From Blattamonas nauphoetae (Eukaryota > Preaxostyla > Oxymonadida): a stretch of DNA of 64,000 bases. Made by a program: the position numbers and the translations under genes. Below the pieces are notes generated by a model that was not told the origin of the DNA, searched no databases, and worked only from the letters and a program-made list of their open reading frames with translations. This document shows, piece after piece, positions 1 through 11,500 of this stretch; position 1 is the stretch's first letter, and every line of letters begins with the position of its first letter. The stretch spans positions 124,001 through 188,000 of the forward strand of contig JARBJD010000039.1 of assembly GCA_033064195.1 (NCBI GenBank), in the 5' to 3' direction.

Positions 1-15
1 CACAGCAAGGGATTT

Positions 16-293
16 CTAGTGATTTGGAGCGTCAATCATGCGAAGAAAAATGGATACAACGATGTAGAGGTACCCCGTTGCTCCTGTGCTCAGTCCCATC
101 CTTTTCACATCAGATTTAATCAGTTCTGGACAAAGTGAGATAGATTGACACATACGAGAGTACGTTGGTGGAGCTGATTGGTCTGGTTGAATCTGATTCT
201 GGAAAATGAAGTTTGAGGCAAATTCTCGTGCTTTCTGACAATGGATATATCAGATGAAGGAGAAAAAACCTTGAGTTTGTCTCTATCGGGCAT
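16..293 (-). CDS. Possible tiny multi-exon gene with C-terminal membrane helix
   Basis: Three exon-like blocks on the minus strand join cleanly through two short GT-AG introns (about 41 and 30 nt; the second begins GTATGT and ends CCAG). The product would be about 65 residues from the methionine at 293, beginning MPDRDKLKVF. It carries a proline-rich middle and a hydrophobic stretch (GYLYIVVSIFLRM) just before the stop, as in a tail-anchored protein. The same frame is open further upstream, so the true start may lie nearer 340. No family is recognised. Support is only splice-site quality and frame continuity. Confidence 0.3.
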
Positions 294-425
294 ATCGAGT
301 GAGAACGATTGAACGTCGGAAAAATTGGGATGATCGACACCTGTTGAAGTGATTGAATACGATGAGAAATGACCAAAAATAAGACATTAAAATAATCAAA
401 ATCATTTCGGTGCTCTCCTGTATCC

Positions 426-1500
426 CTACTGAGCTTGAAGAAGCTCGATCAGTTTGTTGATGATGGCCATATTATTCTTCTCTCGCTTGGTTGCTTCGCC
501 GAGTTCTCTTCGCATCGTTTGAATTTCCCTTTCGGTTTGCGCATTGATTTCACCAAGAGAACGGACACGTTCTGCGTACACAGCAACTTCTTGTTCCAGA
601 AACTGAACACGCGACATAACATCAACAATTTGTGAGGTCAGATGCTCATTCGACTGCGAGAAAGGTCGCTGGACTTTGTTCAACTGGCCTGGCGTTGGAT
701 GGTGAGGTGAACTTGGGAAGACATCAGCATTCACAGGAGGGAGGATAGTGGGAGCAGATGGATCAGAAAGAGATGGAGGGCGACGGTTGGAATATCTTGG
801 TGAATCTGGGTGGTCTCGGGGCTCCTGATCATGGGAATGGGTCGATCCTGCCGAACTGTCATCCTCTTCTTCTGAAATTTCTTCCTCATCTTCCGCTTGA
901 TCCTCTTGATCATCATCATCTTCACTATTTGGGTTTTGTATACCTCCAGCTCCCTGTTTTCCAGATATCTGTTTGTGATGGAATTAATCACAAGAATAAG
1001 GGCAAATACTGATGCAAGAGTAAGTGAGTTCTGATATTGTTGGTTCAAATTTGCTGAAAGTTTTTGGAGAAGGGGGAGGTAATTGTTCTAAACGAAATAA
1101 ATCAAAATGATCTCAGACAATCTTTTCTGCTTCGAGAGTTCTGTGTTGGATCAATAGAGTGACTTGTTGTGTCACAAGTTCAAGTTGAGGATCGTTGGGG
1201 TTTTCTGTACGTTTCTGTTCGATAGATGAGGCGAGAACAGCCATTTCACTGAGTTGCTTTTGAATTTCTGTCAGTTGTTCATTATTTCCAATGATAAACT
1301 TGTCAAGGGTATCCTTAATCCTGCTCAGCGCCGATGAATACTGAAGTGCAGTGATTTTTTGGTCCTGGTAGTTTGATTGTGCTGTTTCAATGTGTTTGAG
1401 GATCTTTCCGAAACAAGGTGAGAATAGTGTGAAAAAATGAACAAACGAGGTTAATGCTTTGTTCTAAATCAAACTCCTCTTCGTTTGAGGTTGATGTCAT
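426..1500 (-). CDS. Coiled-coil protein with acidic middle, four exons
   Basis: The chosen start is the ATG at 1500 (MTSTSNEEEFDLEQS). Three GT-AG introns are placed by frame continuity: 1404-1446 (43 nt), 1088-1118 (31 nt) and 969-1009 (41 nt). The protein has an N-terminal helical, Gln/Glu-rich region (ILKHIETAQSNYQ to TLEAEKI), a helical second exon, then an acidic Ser/Asp/Glu block (SEDDDDQEDQAEDEEE). A Pro/Ser-rich linker follows. The C-terminal coiled coil of about 80 residues (VMSRVQFLEQEVAVYAERV to LIELLQAQ) ends at a TAG. It lacks a membrane helix or catalytic motif. I do not recognise the family; a structural or adaptor role is only a guess. Confidence 0.6.
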
Positions 1501-1703
1501 TGTTTGAAAGCGGATCTTCCCAAAGGGACAACTTTTTAAAAAACGATGGTTTTCAATACAATCACTGTTGCTTCTATTCTCATTGAAACGGACAATCACA
1601 TTTGAATCAGACATACTGTTGTGTGATTTCAACGTGAACCTCTAAAGTTTGGACAAGTCTCGTCTGCCCGCATCGTCGGACATTTGAATGGATTGAATTT
1701 ATA

Positions 1704-1741
1704 GTCCTCCCATCAACCCGTACTTGTTCATCAAGTCGTAC
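1704..1741 (+). repeat. Left terminal inverted repeat of pogo-like transposon
   Basis: Reads GTCCTCCCATCAACCC then GTACTTGTTCATCAAG. It pairs with the reverse complement of 3914-3951 and is preceded by TA. Confidence 0.7.
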
Positions 1742-1832
1742 GATAATCATTTCTTGTTGAATTGAATTTGTTTCATTCCATCTCCAGCTCCTTCCGTGTT
1801 TTGAATCTTTTCTGAAAAAGTGGACACTATCA

Positions 1833-3737
1833 ATGGGCTCATTTCAAATCAAAATGGAGAATGGACCTGTATTGACACTGTCGGAGTTGCATGCGTACAT
1901 CAGCGTGGATCAGAAAGACATCCACCCGCGCTCCCCGCACGTTGTCCTCTTGGACGGGGCGGTGGTGAGGATGTCGCAGTTTAAACTGCCGTTTCTGGAA
2001 GGACTTCTGCGCCCAACCAGAATTCGTCATCTTACTGCATTTCTTCAAGGTGAAGAGATTGGGAGAACTGGGACTCGAGAATATCTCAATAAAGCTGAAT
2101 CTACACAATTGCAGAAAGAGATCCTCGAACTGATCTCCAATGGCATTCACCCAACGTACAAGGACGTCGGAAGGATGGTGTGTTCCGCAACAGTATCTTC
2201 CATCTTTTTTCAGGCTTTTTCGATTCGTCGAGATCGGTTGAGATATGTCTCAGTCGACATCCACGAACCATGCAGAAGCTGGGTCAGTGGATGGATCAAG
2301 AACCATCCTCTTTTCAAGGCTCTTAAGCCAATCTGTATGGAACAAAGAAGGCAGAATTCATTAACGAAAAGACATACACAACCGTTTTTTGAAAACTTGA
2401 AAAAGCTGATCGACGAACACGACTATCCACCAGAATTAGTCTACAACTTTGATGAGACATCATTGGTTTCTACACAGTTCATTTATGAAAAAAGGATCAC
2501 GACATACAGTAGTTCAGTCGCCTATTCAACGCCGCCGTCAATGATCTTCAGTCACACGATGCTGTTCACAATCGCTGCTGATGGGGAGGCTCTAACTTCT
2601 CATCTGATCCTCCCAGCCAAAACGAACCAAGATTCCCTTTCCAGACATTTCCCTTCCCGCTTTTCTTTCCACACCTCACAAAAAGGGTGGATGAACAAGG
2701 AGCTCCTCTACGATATCCTGATCAATGGACTAGGTCCAGAAATTCAAGAGCGTAAAAGGAAAATCAAAAAGCCTCTCTCACGAGCGCTATTAATATTTGA
2801 TGGACACTCGTCCAGGAATCAACCAACTCTGTGGAAACAACTTGCAGACTTGGGGATTGACAGTATCTGTCTCCCCTCCAATTGTTCCTCTATTATGCAA
2901 CCCTGTGACCTCTACGTCAACTCCGCATTCAAGCGAAATCTTCAAAAACTCCCGCCACTACCATCAAAAACAAAACAGAATTCAGAACTAATTCCATGGC
3001 TATTAAAGGTGGAATCGGCTGCTTTAACTGCTCTTGATAATTCAGAACAAATTATCGCAAGCTTTCGAGAATCTGGCATTTTTCCCTTCAACCCGGAAAT
3101 TGTTACCAGTCAATTGCGAGACGGAAGTCCTGCAGAAGAAACTCGTCGTGGATTCCCGCTTGGTTCGAAGGTCCTCTCAGATCCAGTTGTTCAAAGTGGG
3201 TGGAGAACACATCTGAAACTGCCAGACGTTGATGACGAACAAGATCTCGAAACAGTGAATCCACTTTCGATTCAAGCTGAAATTGATGATACTGATCCAT
3301 TTCTTGAAGCTCATCAGCTAGCTCTAAGAAAACGTCTGATGTTTCCCTCACAATCTGAAAATGATGATGAATTTGAGAACCTCCCTATTTATGGAAGCGA
3401 AACTCCACTTAAACAGATTCCAACAGGCAATGAAACAACTACACATTCATCCTCACAGCCTTCATCGAATTTGGAGAGCCATCTACTACCTCAGTCACGC
3501 GGCCATCCACGAATGATCCGAGACGACGACGATGATGAACCTATTCCTCGCTTACCAACGAAAACAAAGAGACAGAACTCGACGCCATCGACCATTCAAT
3601 CCCCTGAGAGGCAGACAACAAAACAAGAGCGTCAGGAGACTCCTCCGTCGTTGCATACCTCGACTCCGAGACGATCGTCAACAACTCAGGGAGGACGAAC
3701 AAAACATACTCCGGAGTGGTTTCGACAGTTCGGATAA
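1833..3737 (+). CDS. Pogo/Tigger-type DDE transposase, 634 aa
   Basis: The DDE_1-type catalytic core is visible. The first acidic site is in YNFDET (about residue 208), the second in IFDGHSSR (about 325), and the third in MQPCDLYV (about 352) within an S-SIMQPCD context typical of CENP-B/Tigger/Jerky transposases. Upstream, SWVSGWIKNHPLF resembles the end of a CENP-B-type DNA-binding region, preceded by a helical segment (LQKEILELISNG). The last 200 residues are Ser/Thr/Pro-rich and probably disordered. The frame is intact, and the ATG at 1833 lies close inside the left terminal repeat. Excision and integration at TA is the family function. The presence of inverted repeats argues against a domesticated host gene. 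Confidence 0.85.
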   Translation: MGSFQIKMENGPVLTLSELHAYISVDQKDIHPRSPHVVLLDGAVVRMSQFKLPFLEGLLRPTRIRHLTAFLQGEEIGRTGTREYLNKAESTQLQKEILELISNGIHPTYKDVGRMVCSATVSSIFFQAFSIRRDRLRYVSVDIHEPCRSWVSGWIKNHPLFKALKPICMEQRRQNSLTKRHTQPFFENLKKLIDEHDYPPELVYNFDETSLVSTQFIYEKRITTYSSSVAYSTPPSMIFSHTMLFTIAADGEALTSHLILPAKTNQDSLSRHFPSRFSFHTSQKGWMNKELLYDILINGLGPEIQERKRKIKKPLSRALLIFDGHSSRNQPTLWKQLADLGIDSICLPSNCSSIMQPCDLYVNSAFKRNLQKLPPLPSKTKQNSELIPWLLKVESAALTALDNSEQIIASFRESGIFPFNPEIVTSQLRDGSPAEETRRGFPLGSKVLSDPVVQSGWRTHLKLPDVDDEQDLETVNPLSIQAEIDDTDPFLEAHQLALRKRLMFPSQSENDDEFENLPIYGSETPLKQIPTGNETTTHSSSQPSSNLESHLLPQSRGHPRMIRDDDDDEPIPRLPTKTKRQNSTPSTIQSPERQTTKQERQETPPSLHTSTPRRSSTTQGGRTKHTPEWFRQFG

Positions 3738-3913
3738 TCACTTCACATCTCCTATTGATATTAGATTTTCACGTAATCGTCAGAGTAAAGGAGTGAGGTG
3801 AAGAAAAGAATTGAATGGTTTGATCAATGTCTCCCTCGTCAATTAAGGAGGAAATAGAGGGCTGAATAGCTGGACTGAAGGGATAAAGAATAGACTGTTC
3901 GTGCATTAACTTA

Positions 3914-3951
3914 GTACGCCTTGATGAACAAGTCCGGCTTGGTCGGGGAAC
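3914..3951 (-). repeat. Right terminal inverted repeat of pogo-like transposon
   Basis: The reverse complement begins GTTCCCCGACCAAGCC and continues with the shared ACTTGTTCATCAAG core. It is followed on the plus strand by TA. Confidence 0.7.
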
Positions 3952-4057
3952 TATTAAAAAAATGAGATGAAAACGAAGAATCAGAGTCAAAATGAACGAA
4001 AGATGAGAAATGATGTCTCAGTTCCAAAAAAAGATGAATGAAAACAGAAGCGATTAT

Positions 4058-5287
4058 TCACCACTTAAACTTCTTTGTACGAAGTTTCAGTTTCGTTGGT
4101 TGTTCAACGACAGCAATATTATTAATTCGGAAGCATGAATTCTGGAGGAACATGGAGAACTGAAGAGAAGAAGGGCGAGCACAATGAGAGACTGAAGACG
4201 AATACCATCACTTTTACCGAAGTTGGAATATCGACAATAGCAATATCTCCAACTCGGTCGTTGAGAAAGAAGATCGCTTTTCGTTGTGGACTCAAAAGGT
4301 CCAGTTCCAGTCTCAGGTTATCACCCTCCTTCATCATTCTTGTGCAGGGCATCCCGCCTGAGAGATGGGTCGTGTTGTAGCGTAGACAACCAGTGGCAGA
4401 GTTTATACACAGTGAATCTGATGATTTGGATGGAACGTGATTTGAGTTGAGTCAGGAAAAGTAGGAGAGAGAGGAGATCATGATGAACAATGAGACACAT
4501 ACTATTGACCTTCCCTCCAATTTGCTGACCTGTTGTAGGAAGTGATTCGGAAGTTTCACAGAATCCAAAACAAATCACGCTTTGAGAGTCTGAACGAGGA
4601 CATAATTGAATGACGATGAAAATAAAGACAGAAATGAACAAAAAACAATGGAAAGAAGCCATGTGGATGTTTGAATTTGATGAATATACAATTTTTCTCC
4701 GGTAATTTGATGAGAGTAAAATCGAGGTTGACGATACAATCCTGAAAAGGCTCGTTGATCTGAAACAAAGCAATAATGGCATCACCATCTTCATCAGTCA
4801 CTGCGTCTGTTCTTGTGAAGAGAGATCCGTTCTGAGTGATGCAAGTGACGTCGGAGAATGAAAATGAGTATTTGGTCATATCAAAGGCTGGTTCCGGTGG
4901 GATGTCTGTCTCAGTCTTTATAAATATATCTTCTGTTGTGATAGCAGATTTTTGGGTTGGTGATTGCATTTGATGTTGCTTAGAAATTCCTGCTTTTATT
5001 TCCAGCTCATTGATTCGAGAAGATTGGGCTGTGATGATTGATTGTAATGCATCCATTGTGTGCTTCATCCTTTTCATCTTTTCTTCTTGTGCATCCAGTC
5101 GTTCCTGTTGTCTTTGAATGATTTGGGTGATGTCGGAGATGCGTTCGTTGTGGAACTGAATATCGCTAAGTTCGAGAGGCCGAGTGAGAACAGTTGGAAG
5201 TGGAGATGTTTCACGAAGCGGGAGTCGCTGACGTTCCGGTTCAGCCATTTCACATTTCACTCCTGGGTCGATCCCGAGTTCATTCAT
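4058..5287 (-). CDS. Coiled-coil plus SPRY-like domain protein, multi-exon
   Basis: The ATG at 5287 (MNELGIDPG) starts a protein with an N-terminal coiled coil (RISDITQIIQRQQERLDAQ to SSRINELEIKAG) and a C-terminal SPRY-like fold. SPRY-like signs are a pattern of short strands (YSFSFSDV, GSLFTRTD, DAIIALFQINEPF, VICFGFCE), the segment IGGKVNNSLCINSATG, the turn EGDNLRLELDLLSPQRKAIFFLN, and a closing IPTSVKVMF-SMFLQNS. Introns are placed by frame: about 100 nt near 4590-4690 (GTATATT...TTCAG), about 85 nt near 4410-4480 (GTATGTG...CATCAG), and about 46 nt near 4155-4200. The stop is TGA at 4058-4060. SPRY domains bind protein partners; no partner is evident. Confidence 0.65.
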
Positions 5288-5500
5288 CGCCACACAACTG
5301 AAAAATGAACATTCTTGGTGAATATCTCGTACTGATTACAATTTCTTCTGATATTTTCCATTTGATCGCGTCGATCATCATCTGGCTGAACAAGAACCTT
5401 ATTTGCTTCAATTCTTGTCTGCCGTGCACAACCATCGCCAATTTAGGGTTCGATCTTTCGCATTTATTGAGAATCACAAAGTCGGACCCACGAGTGCACA

Positions 5501-8500
5501 ATGTCTCCTCTTGGACTCCTGTTCTTATTCTCGATCGCATGCACCGAGCAGCTTTCACTCGATGGCTGGGAACGAATCGACAATTCACTCCATCTTGTAT
5601 TTTCTGGAACTAGCCTTCAAGAAAAGGAGGGATACTTAGCTCGCCTTCAGATTAAACAATCAGAAGCTCTTGAACCCCAATTGTTTACTTTCCCAATTCA
5701 GGTACTGAACGATACAACAATTACCATTCCTTTTGATAAGGACATCCCACGTGGATCCCTCTACACCGTCGAGTCCTTTTCATTCCTCCAAAATCCAGAT
5801 GCGCAACCTGAAAGTGTCACACTGTCTTCATCGACATTCTTTTACCCGGTCATCTTTACTGTTTTGTCAGTAAACAATGAGTTGGGACCGCTCGCTTTCC
5901 TTGTTGCAACACGCGACTCTAGATTTACATTCGCCCTCACCCTCAAATCGTCCGAAGGTGAAACTCTAACAAGTTCTTCTTGCGGGACAAGAGAAGGAGA
6001 ACTCTATTTCAGGTTCGAAATCCAGAATGACCAAATTCCCAGTGGATACTACGTCCCAGAGCGAGTTCTGGCAACCAAAGACGGGACAACTGAGGCACAT
6101 TTCATTGATGCATATGGTGTCCAACTTCCTCTGCCAGCTGTGACTTCCATCGAATGCATTCCCGCTATTCGCGGACAATTTTTCCTTGTTCTGCATGGTT
6201 CTGGTTTTCCGATCGAAGATCCAACAAGTTATGTGATGTTCAAATTGCCAGATGAGTCAATTAACTGCAGCATCAAGCACGAAACGCGCGTTGTTGGTCT
6301 CTCGGAACCGTTGTATGGATCTCAGCCATACGAGCTATCTGTTACTGCCACTCTGTATCAGAACGATGGAAAAACGAGTCTCGATTTCCTTACAGACACC
6401 CAAATCAATGTCCCCGCGTTTGACTCTCCAAAGATTCTTTCGATCACACAAGATGGACTCAACCGCCGACTTCTCGTTGAAGGATCCGAGTTGCCGACAT
6501 CCGAGCTCGTCACAATGACCTTGACTGTCAATGACACCTCTTATCCTCAAAAAACAGTCCAACTCGTTGTGCGTGTCGACGATGGAACACACGGAACGAT
6601 TGACCTCCCTGATGACTTCGCTCCAGGCAAGTGGAAAATGGTCAGTCTTTCACTGACATTGGGAGATGTCACATCAACTGACAACGATCACACAGTGATT
6701 ACCTTTCTATTCAACTATGTTGTCCCTTCGAACTTTCGGGCATTGTCAACAAACACTGTGTCATTCTCGCTCTTCCTTCCGTCAGAACCAACAACAGTTC
6801 ATAACATTTCGATATATCAAGTAGAATTCAGGAAATACCATCCGATTTATTATGAGCAAGGTCAGAAGCCTCAAGAATGGATCTTCAAGTTTGATCTCAA
6901 TCCGGACTATTTCTCCCAGATCACACTCATGGCACTTGGCACTTACGAATCTGAAGTCTTTGTCCCATTTGTCTTGCTTTCCAAAACAGCAGGATCTGAA
7001 TATTCACCGTCTGTCACCCTGCCAATTTCAACGATGACCTCCATCACATTCACACCTTTGTACAGAGAGTATCTTGGCAGACTCTCCATCCAAACAGACG
7101 TCGCAATGTCTTGGGATCATCCAACAGTTTTCTTGTCATCCGTCCCGAATGCCTTTTTTTTCGAACTCACTCAACAAGAAATCACCACCAGTTTTCGGGG
7201 GAATGTCACAGCCATCCCGTTCGGAACGTACACCGTGGATGCGATGACAGACATGAACGATACAGCTCGTGTGTTGGCTGCAACGAATTCTCTCACCGTT
7301 CCGATCTCTCGCCTTCTCATCCGAAGTCTCACAGCAAATCTGGACCAACAGCGAGTGGTTGTCGGGATCAATGCGGACGAGTGGGCTTCTTCACTTGAGG
7401 CATTCTCATCTTTGACACTCAACGTCACTCTTCCCGATGGCAGCGAGGAATTGTTTACTGTCGAGCAAACAGGCGACTCCCTCTCCGACTTGTTCATCCG
7501 CGTTCCCAACCCCGTGCGAGGAATCTATTGTCTCAACTCTGTGTCGTACGAGTTCGGCGGAGAATCCTGTGTTGGCACATTTCAGGCCGCGTTCTTCATG
7601 TTCCAATGCCCACTCGTCACAAAAGTGCAGGCTGGTGTGTTGAATGACGTTCCTATGTTCCTCCTGCATGGAGAAGGGTTTCCACTTGGAAACACCCTGG
7701 AAGTTGAATTTGAGGACATTGACCCTCTCAGTGTCTCCACATTCTCTTCGACTCTCGCGCGGTACCTTGACCCTCTTCCGTTCAATCGTGACACTCCTTA
7801 CGAAGTGAAGTCTGTCTTCTTCTATGCTCCTCCGGAAGTTGTAGTTGACTGCGAAATCCTCGACCCATCATTCGTGTTATTCAATGTGGCTGCTGTTGAT
7901 GGATACTCCATTCAGGATAGAGTGTTAACCATCACATCCAACACTGCTCACTATCCGATCATTTCATACCTCAGCGGGAATTCAAGAATCCATCTCAGTC
8001 AGCTCCCCGATGTCGTTGGATATCAATACACTCTCCCCACCAAACAGATCCCTGACGATGGGATTGTCTCGTTCGATCGCTTCTTCACAGATGGAGATAT
8101 GGTCTATCAACATCTTCACCGTGCTGAGCAAGACTGTTTCACTCCACTGTCTCTCTTGCTCCCTCCACCAGAGATCACATCGTTCTCTCTCATCCGTCTG
8201 AATGAGCTGAATGACGTTGCTCTTCTGATTGATGGAGATCATTTCAGAGAAGGGATCAATATCTTCGTCACACTCCTCCAAGATGGTTCTTCTTTGCCCA
8301 TCGAAGTCGAAGTCATCGCACATGGAAAAGTGTTCTTTGCATGCACAATCATCAGACACCTGTTCACCTCTAAAACAGTTTCGATCACATCAGCATCTCT
8401 CAAGCACAGTTCTCCTTTTATCGATCAACCTGTCTCAACATCACAGACCTCTCCTGTATCCGTCACGTCCTCTCCGTCCGTCTCTCGTGTTCGACAAGAA

Positions 8501-11500
8501 AAGTCAGATTCAACCGTTTTTGTGTGTGGATATTACTTCCTAACGGATGATCGAGTGAAAGCCACACTTCACATCAAAGATGCACAAGACAACAAAATGA
8601 GCAGGCCTCTGACATTTATCAACTCGTCGTGCATGTCATTCCAGATGGAAGCGAGTATGACCGGAAAATGGTCACTCGACAGCATCGACTACCGCATTGG
8701 TGAAACGGTCACAACATGCACGATCCAGACTCCGCGTTCTTTCTATTATCCGTCTCCAACCGTCTCCGATATCCAAGTTCTTCCACCAACTGCTACGTCC
8801 CAATCATCAGTGGTCCAATTCAAACTGGGCAATGTTCCAGAAGATATCGAAATTCAAAGAATCCTTCTCATCTTCGAGAATGGTCAAAGTTCATCCTACC
8901 CTTCCACTGCACTAGGTGATCACCAATACCGAATCGAACTCGGACTACGAGCACTTCCAGGCCACTTTTACGTGTCATATTGTGAGACAGCGACAGGACA
9001 GACCATTTATTGTATTCCTTCGAATGGAATTATCCCAGCAACAACTCTTTCAGACGCACGATTCGAAAACCTCTTCAATTCGTATACCACCCACTCAGTG
9101 CTACTCACATTCGATTCGTACGTCATTCCTACTTTAATTTATGGGACAGTAACCAACCCTTCCACTAGCACAGCCGGTTTCACCATTCCTTACAAGAACA
9201 TGGAATTCATCAACGACAAAACATTACAGTGCAAAATGGAAGTCTCTTCGAAGCTACTGCCAAACACTTACACAATCGACACAGTCATTTTTGATCACCG
9301 CATACTCGAAACGCAGATAAAGCTTACTATCTCTGAAATCCAATTCACGATTCCACATTGCATCGACAACTTCGAGCCTTCTCTGGACAAGAATGACTTC
9401 ACGACAATCCTTCTCACTGGAACACTCAATTCTGACATCGAAATCGTCTCGCTGGATTCTGTGTATCTTCTTGTCGACAACGCGAACAGTGTTGGAGCTG
9501 CCACATCCTTCAGTGGAAAGGTCATCACAATGACAACGACATCTGCCAACTGTCCATTTGGGTCGACACTCAATGTCCCATCGATCACTGCCAGAGGAGA
9601 CGCAGATCTCGATGTGGCAACATTATCAATCAAATCAGCGTCAGTCCAAGTTCCTGACCATCCTTTCGCGATCAGATTGATCACAGCGGAATACGATCAG
9701 ACTGACCCGCTCAAATGTGTTCTTTCTTTCTCGCTGAGCGAGTGGGGGAAGTTCACCGACAGCTGTCGTCCTCATTCGGAGACGCAGGAGTTCACCTTCC
9801 ACGCAACGACTGGAAATGACCAACCAGATGATGTCACGTTGCCATTCACTCTGAAGACGATTGAAGTTGATGGACAGACCATCGGCGAATGGACATGTTC
9901 GACGACAATCGGAACGGAAGGAGTTCTGAAATGCTCGACGACATACCAAGTGGTTGACGCGCCTGGATCCAACTTCTCGATCACTGCCACACCAGCCTTT
10001 ACGACACCTGTGCAACATGATGTGCCGACAGTGATCCACGTGAGGACACCAGGATTTGATTCTCTCCCCTGTGGCTCTGCTGCTCGACCGTGTTCTTCAG
10101 TCTCGACTGGTGTGGATGTCTCGCGATTGTTCAGTCGGACAGTGCATTCGTTCACGATTGATGGAACAACACAGTTGGGAAAGAGAATGACAGTCAGAAA
10201 TGGCGAGACAACAACGATTTCTGGGTCGTCTGGGAAAACAACAATGATTCTCCAAACTGGATCGATCCCCGAAGCAGGTCTTGTTTCAGTCGAAACTGAT
10301 GCTCTTTTCAAACTATCAGACTTGACACTGACAATCTCGACTTCTTCAGCGAACACTTCGCCTTTCTTGATCTCAGCGTCTGGAGACGTCACCTTCTCGA
10401 ACATTGATGTTGAGCCACATGACTCGTCCAACCGCATGCTGGCAGCGAGATTGGTTGATCTCAATGGACAGGGACAGTAGTGTGATCACATTGATCACAC
10501 CAAAATTGATCATACCGCTCGTTTCGCCGATATATCCTCCATTTCACCTATAATATCAATAAAACAACTTTTAATAACAAAAAGAGTTGAAAAGAGGAAA
10601 CTTTGTTTTTTCGGTTTTCATAGTGTCTTTTTTTGGTGTCGTGCAGGGTTGTCGGAATGACTTAGTAGTAAGGAATTTGACTTACTTTTCGCTTTTTTCT
10701 CGTGACTTAAGACTAAGTCGTTTTTCTTCGAAAGTAAGTAATTTCACTTTTTTACCACTTTTTGTGGTCTTGATCAAAGGTCATACAATAACCGTTCGTC
10801 GACAGAATCTCAAATCGTGCACAAAAGTATTGCTCTCCGATAAGAATTAAATGTTTTATGAGTAAACATCTTTAAGGTCCAAGAGAGGTTATTTGTGGAA
10901 TAGAGAAAAAGTCTGTGTGGGTCAGATCTTGATTGAATGAAAAGAATCTTTCATTGTACGTTCAATCACAGAATCCTCTACATTCAATTTGCTGTTTCTG
11001 ACAGAGCGGGAGTACAGACTTGACAAAAATGCAATCTCTAGACACAAACATGAAACTCTCCCATTCTTCCTGGTTAGACTCGAAGACTGTTCCACCGACT
11101 TGCTTTTGTCACAGTAGTGAGTTCAGCAACTATTATTCAAAGATTTCGATCGATGATCACCTTGTACGACATCACTTCCAGAATCACTTCGAAACAGACC
11201 AGACCACGACTGACAAGTGGTTTTTCTTCGAGTATCGTCATTCTGGTCGGGAGATGCGGAGTTTTCATCGACAGAGATTGCATAATTTCGTTCTTCTCGC
11301 CAGTTATTTCCTGTTTTCTGTATGTTTTATGTTCGACAGATTATTTCTTTCCCTTCTTCCCTTTCTTCAGTTTCACTTCAACCCTGCTCTTTGCTTTATC
11401 TGCTTCCTCTTCCCCATCGCCCAGGAGCACAATCCAACATGAGAAGTGTCGGTTTTCTTCACGTTCGTCTCATTTCATCGAAAAAAACACAATATTTTGC

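Larger units (their letters stand above)
1704..3951 (+). mobile_element. Pogo/Tigger-like (Tc1/mariner superfamily) DNA transposon, apparently complete
   Basis: Two 38-bp imperfect terminal inverted repeats bound the element, at 1704-1741 and 3914-3951. They share the core ACTTGTTCATCAAG and a flanking CGTAC, and differ at about seven positions. Each is flanked by TA (1702-1703 and 3952-3953), the usual target duplication of this superfamily. One long uninterrupted transposase gene fills the interior. The moderate divergence of the inverted repeats suggests either natural asymmetry or some age. It lies in the gap between two minus-strand host genes and disrupts neither. Confidence 0.75.

Noticed and set aside
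3770-3990. A small minus-strand gene or extra 3' exon of the SPRY gene
   Set aside because: The apparent acceptor and coding stretch coincide with the right inverted repeat of the pogo-like transposon.
5966-10464. Minus-strand and off-frame open stretches within the large surface gene
   Set aside because: They have no recognisable features and lie under a long coherent coding frame with signal peptide and repeats.
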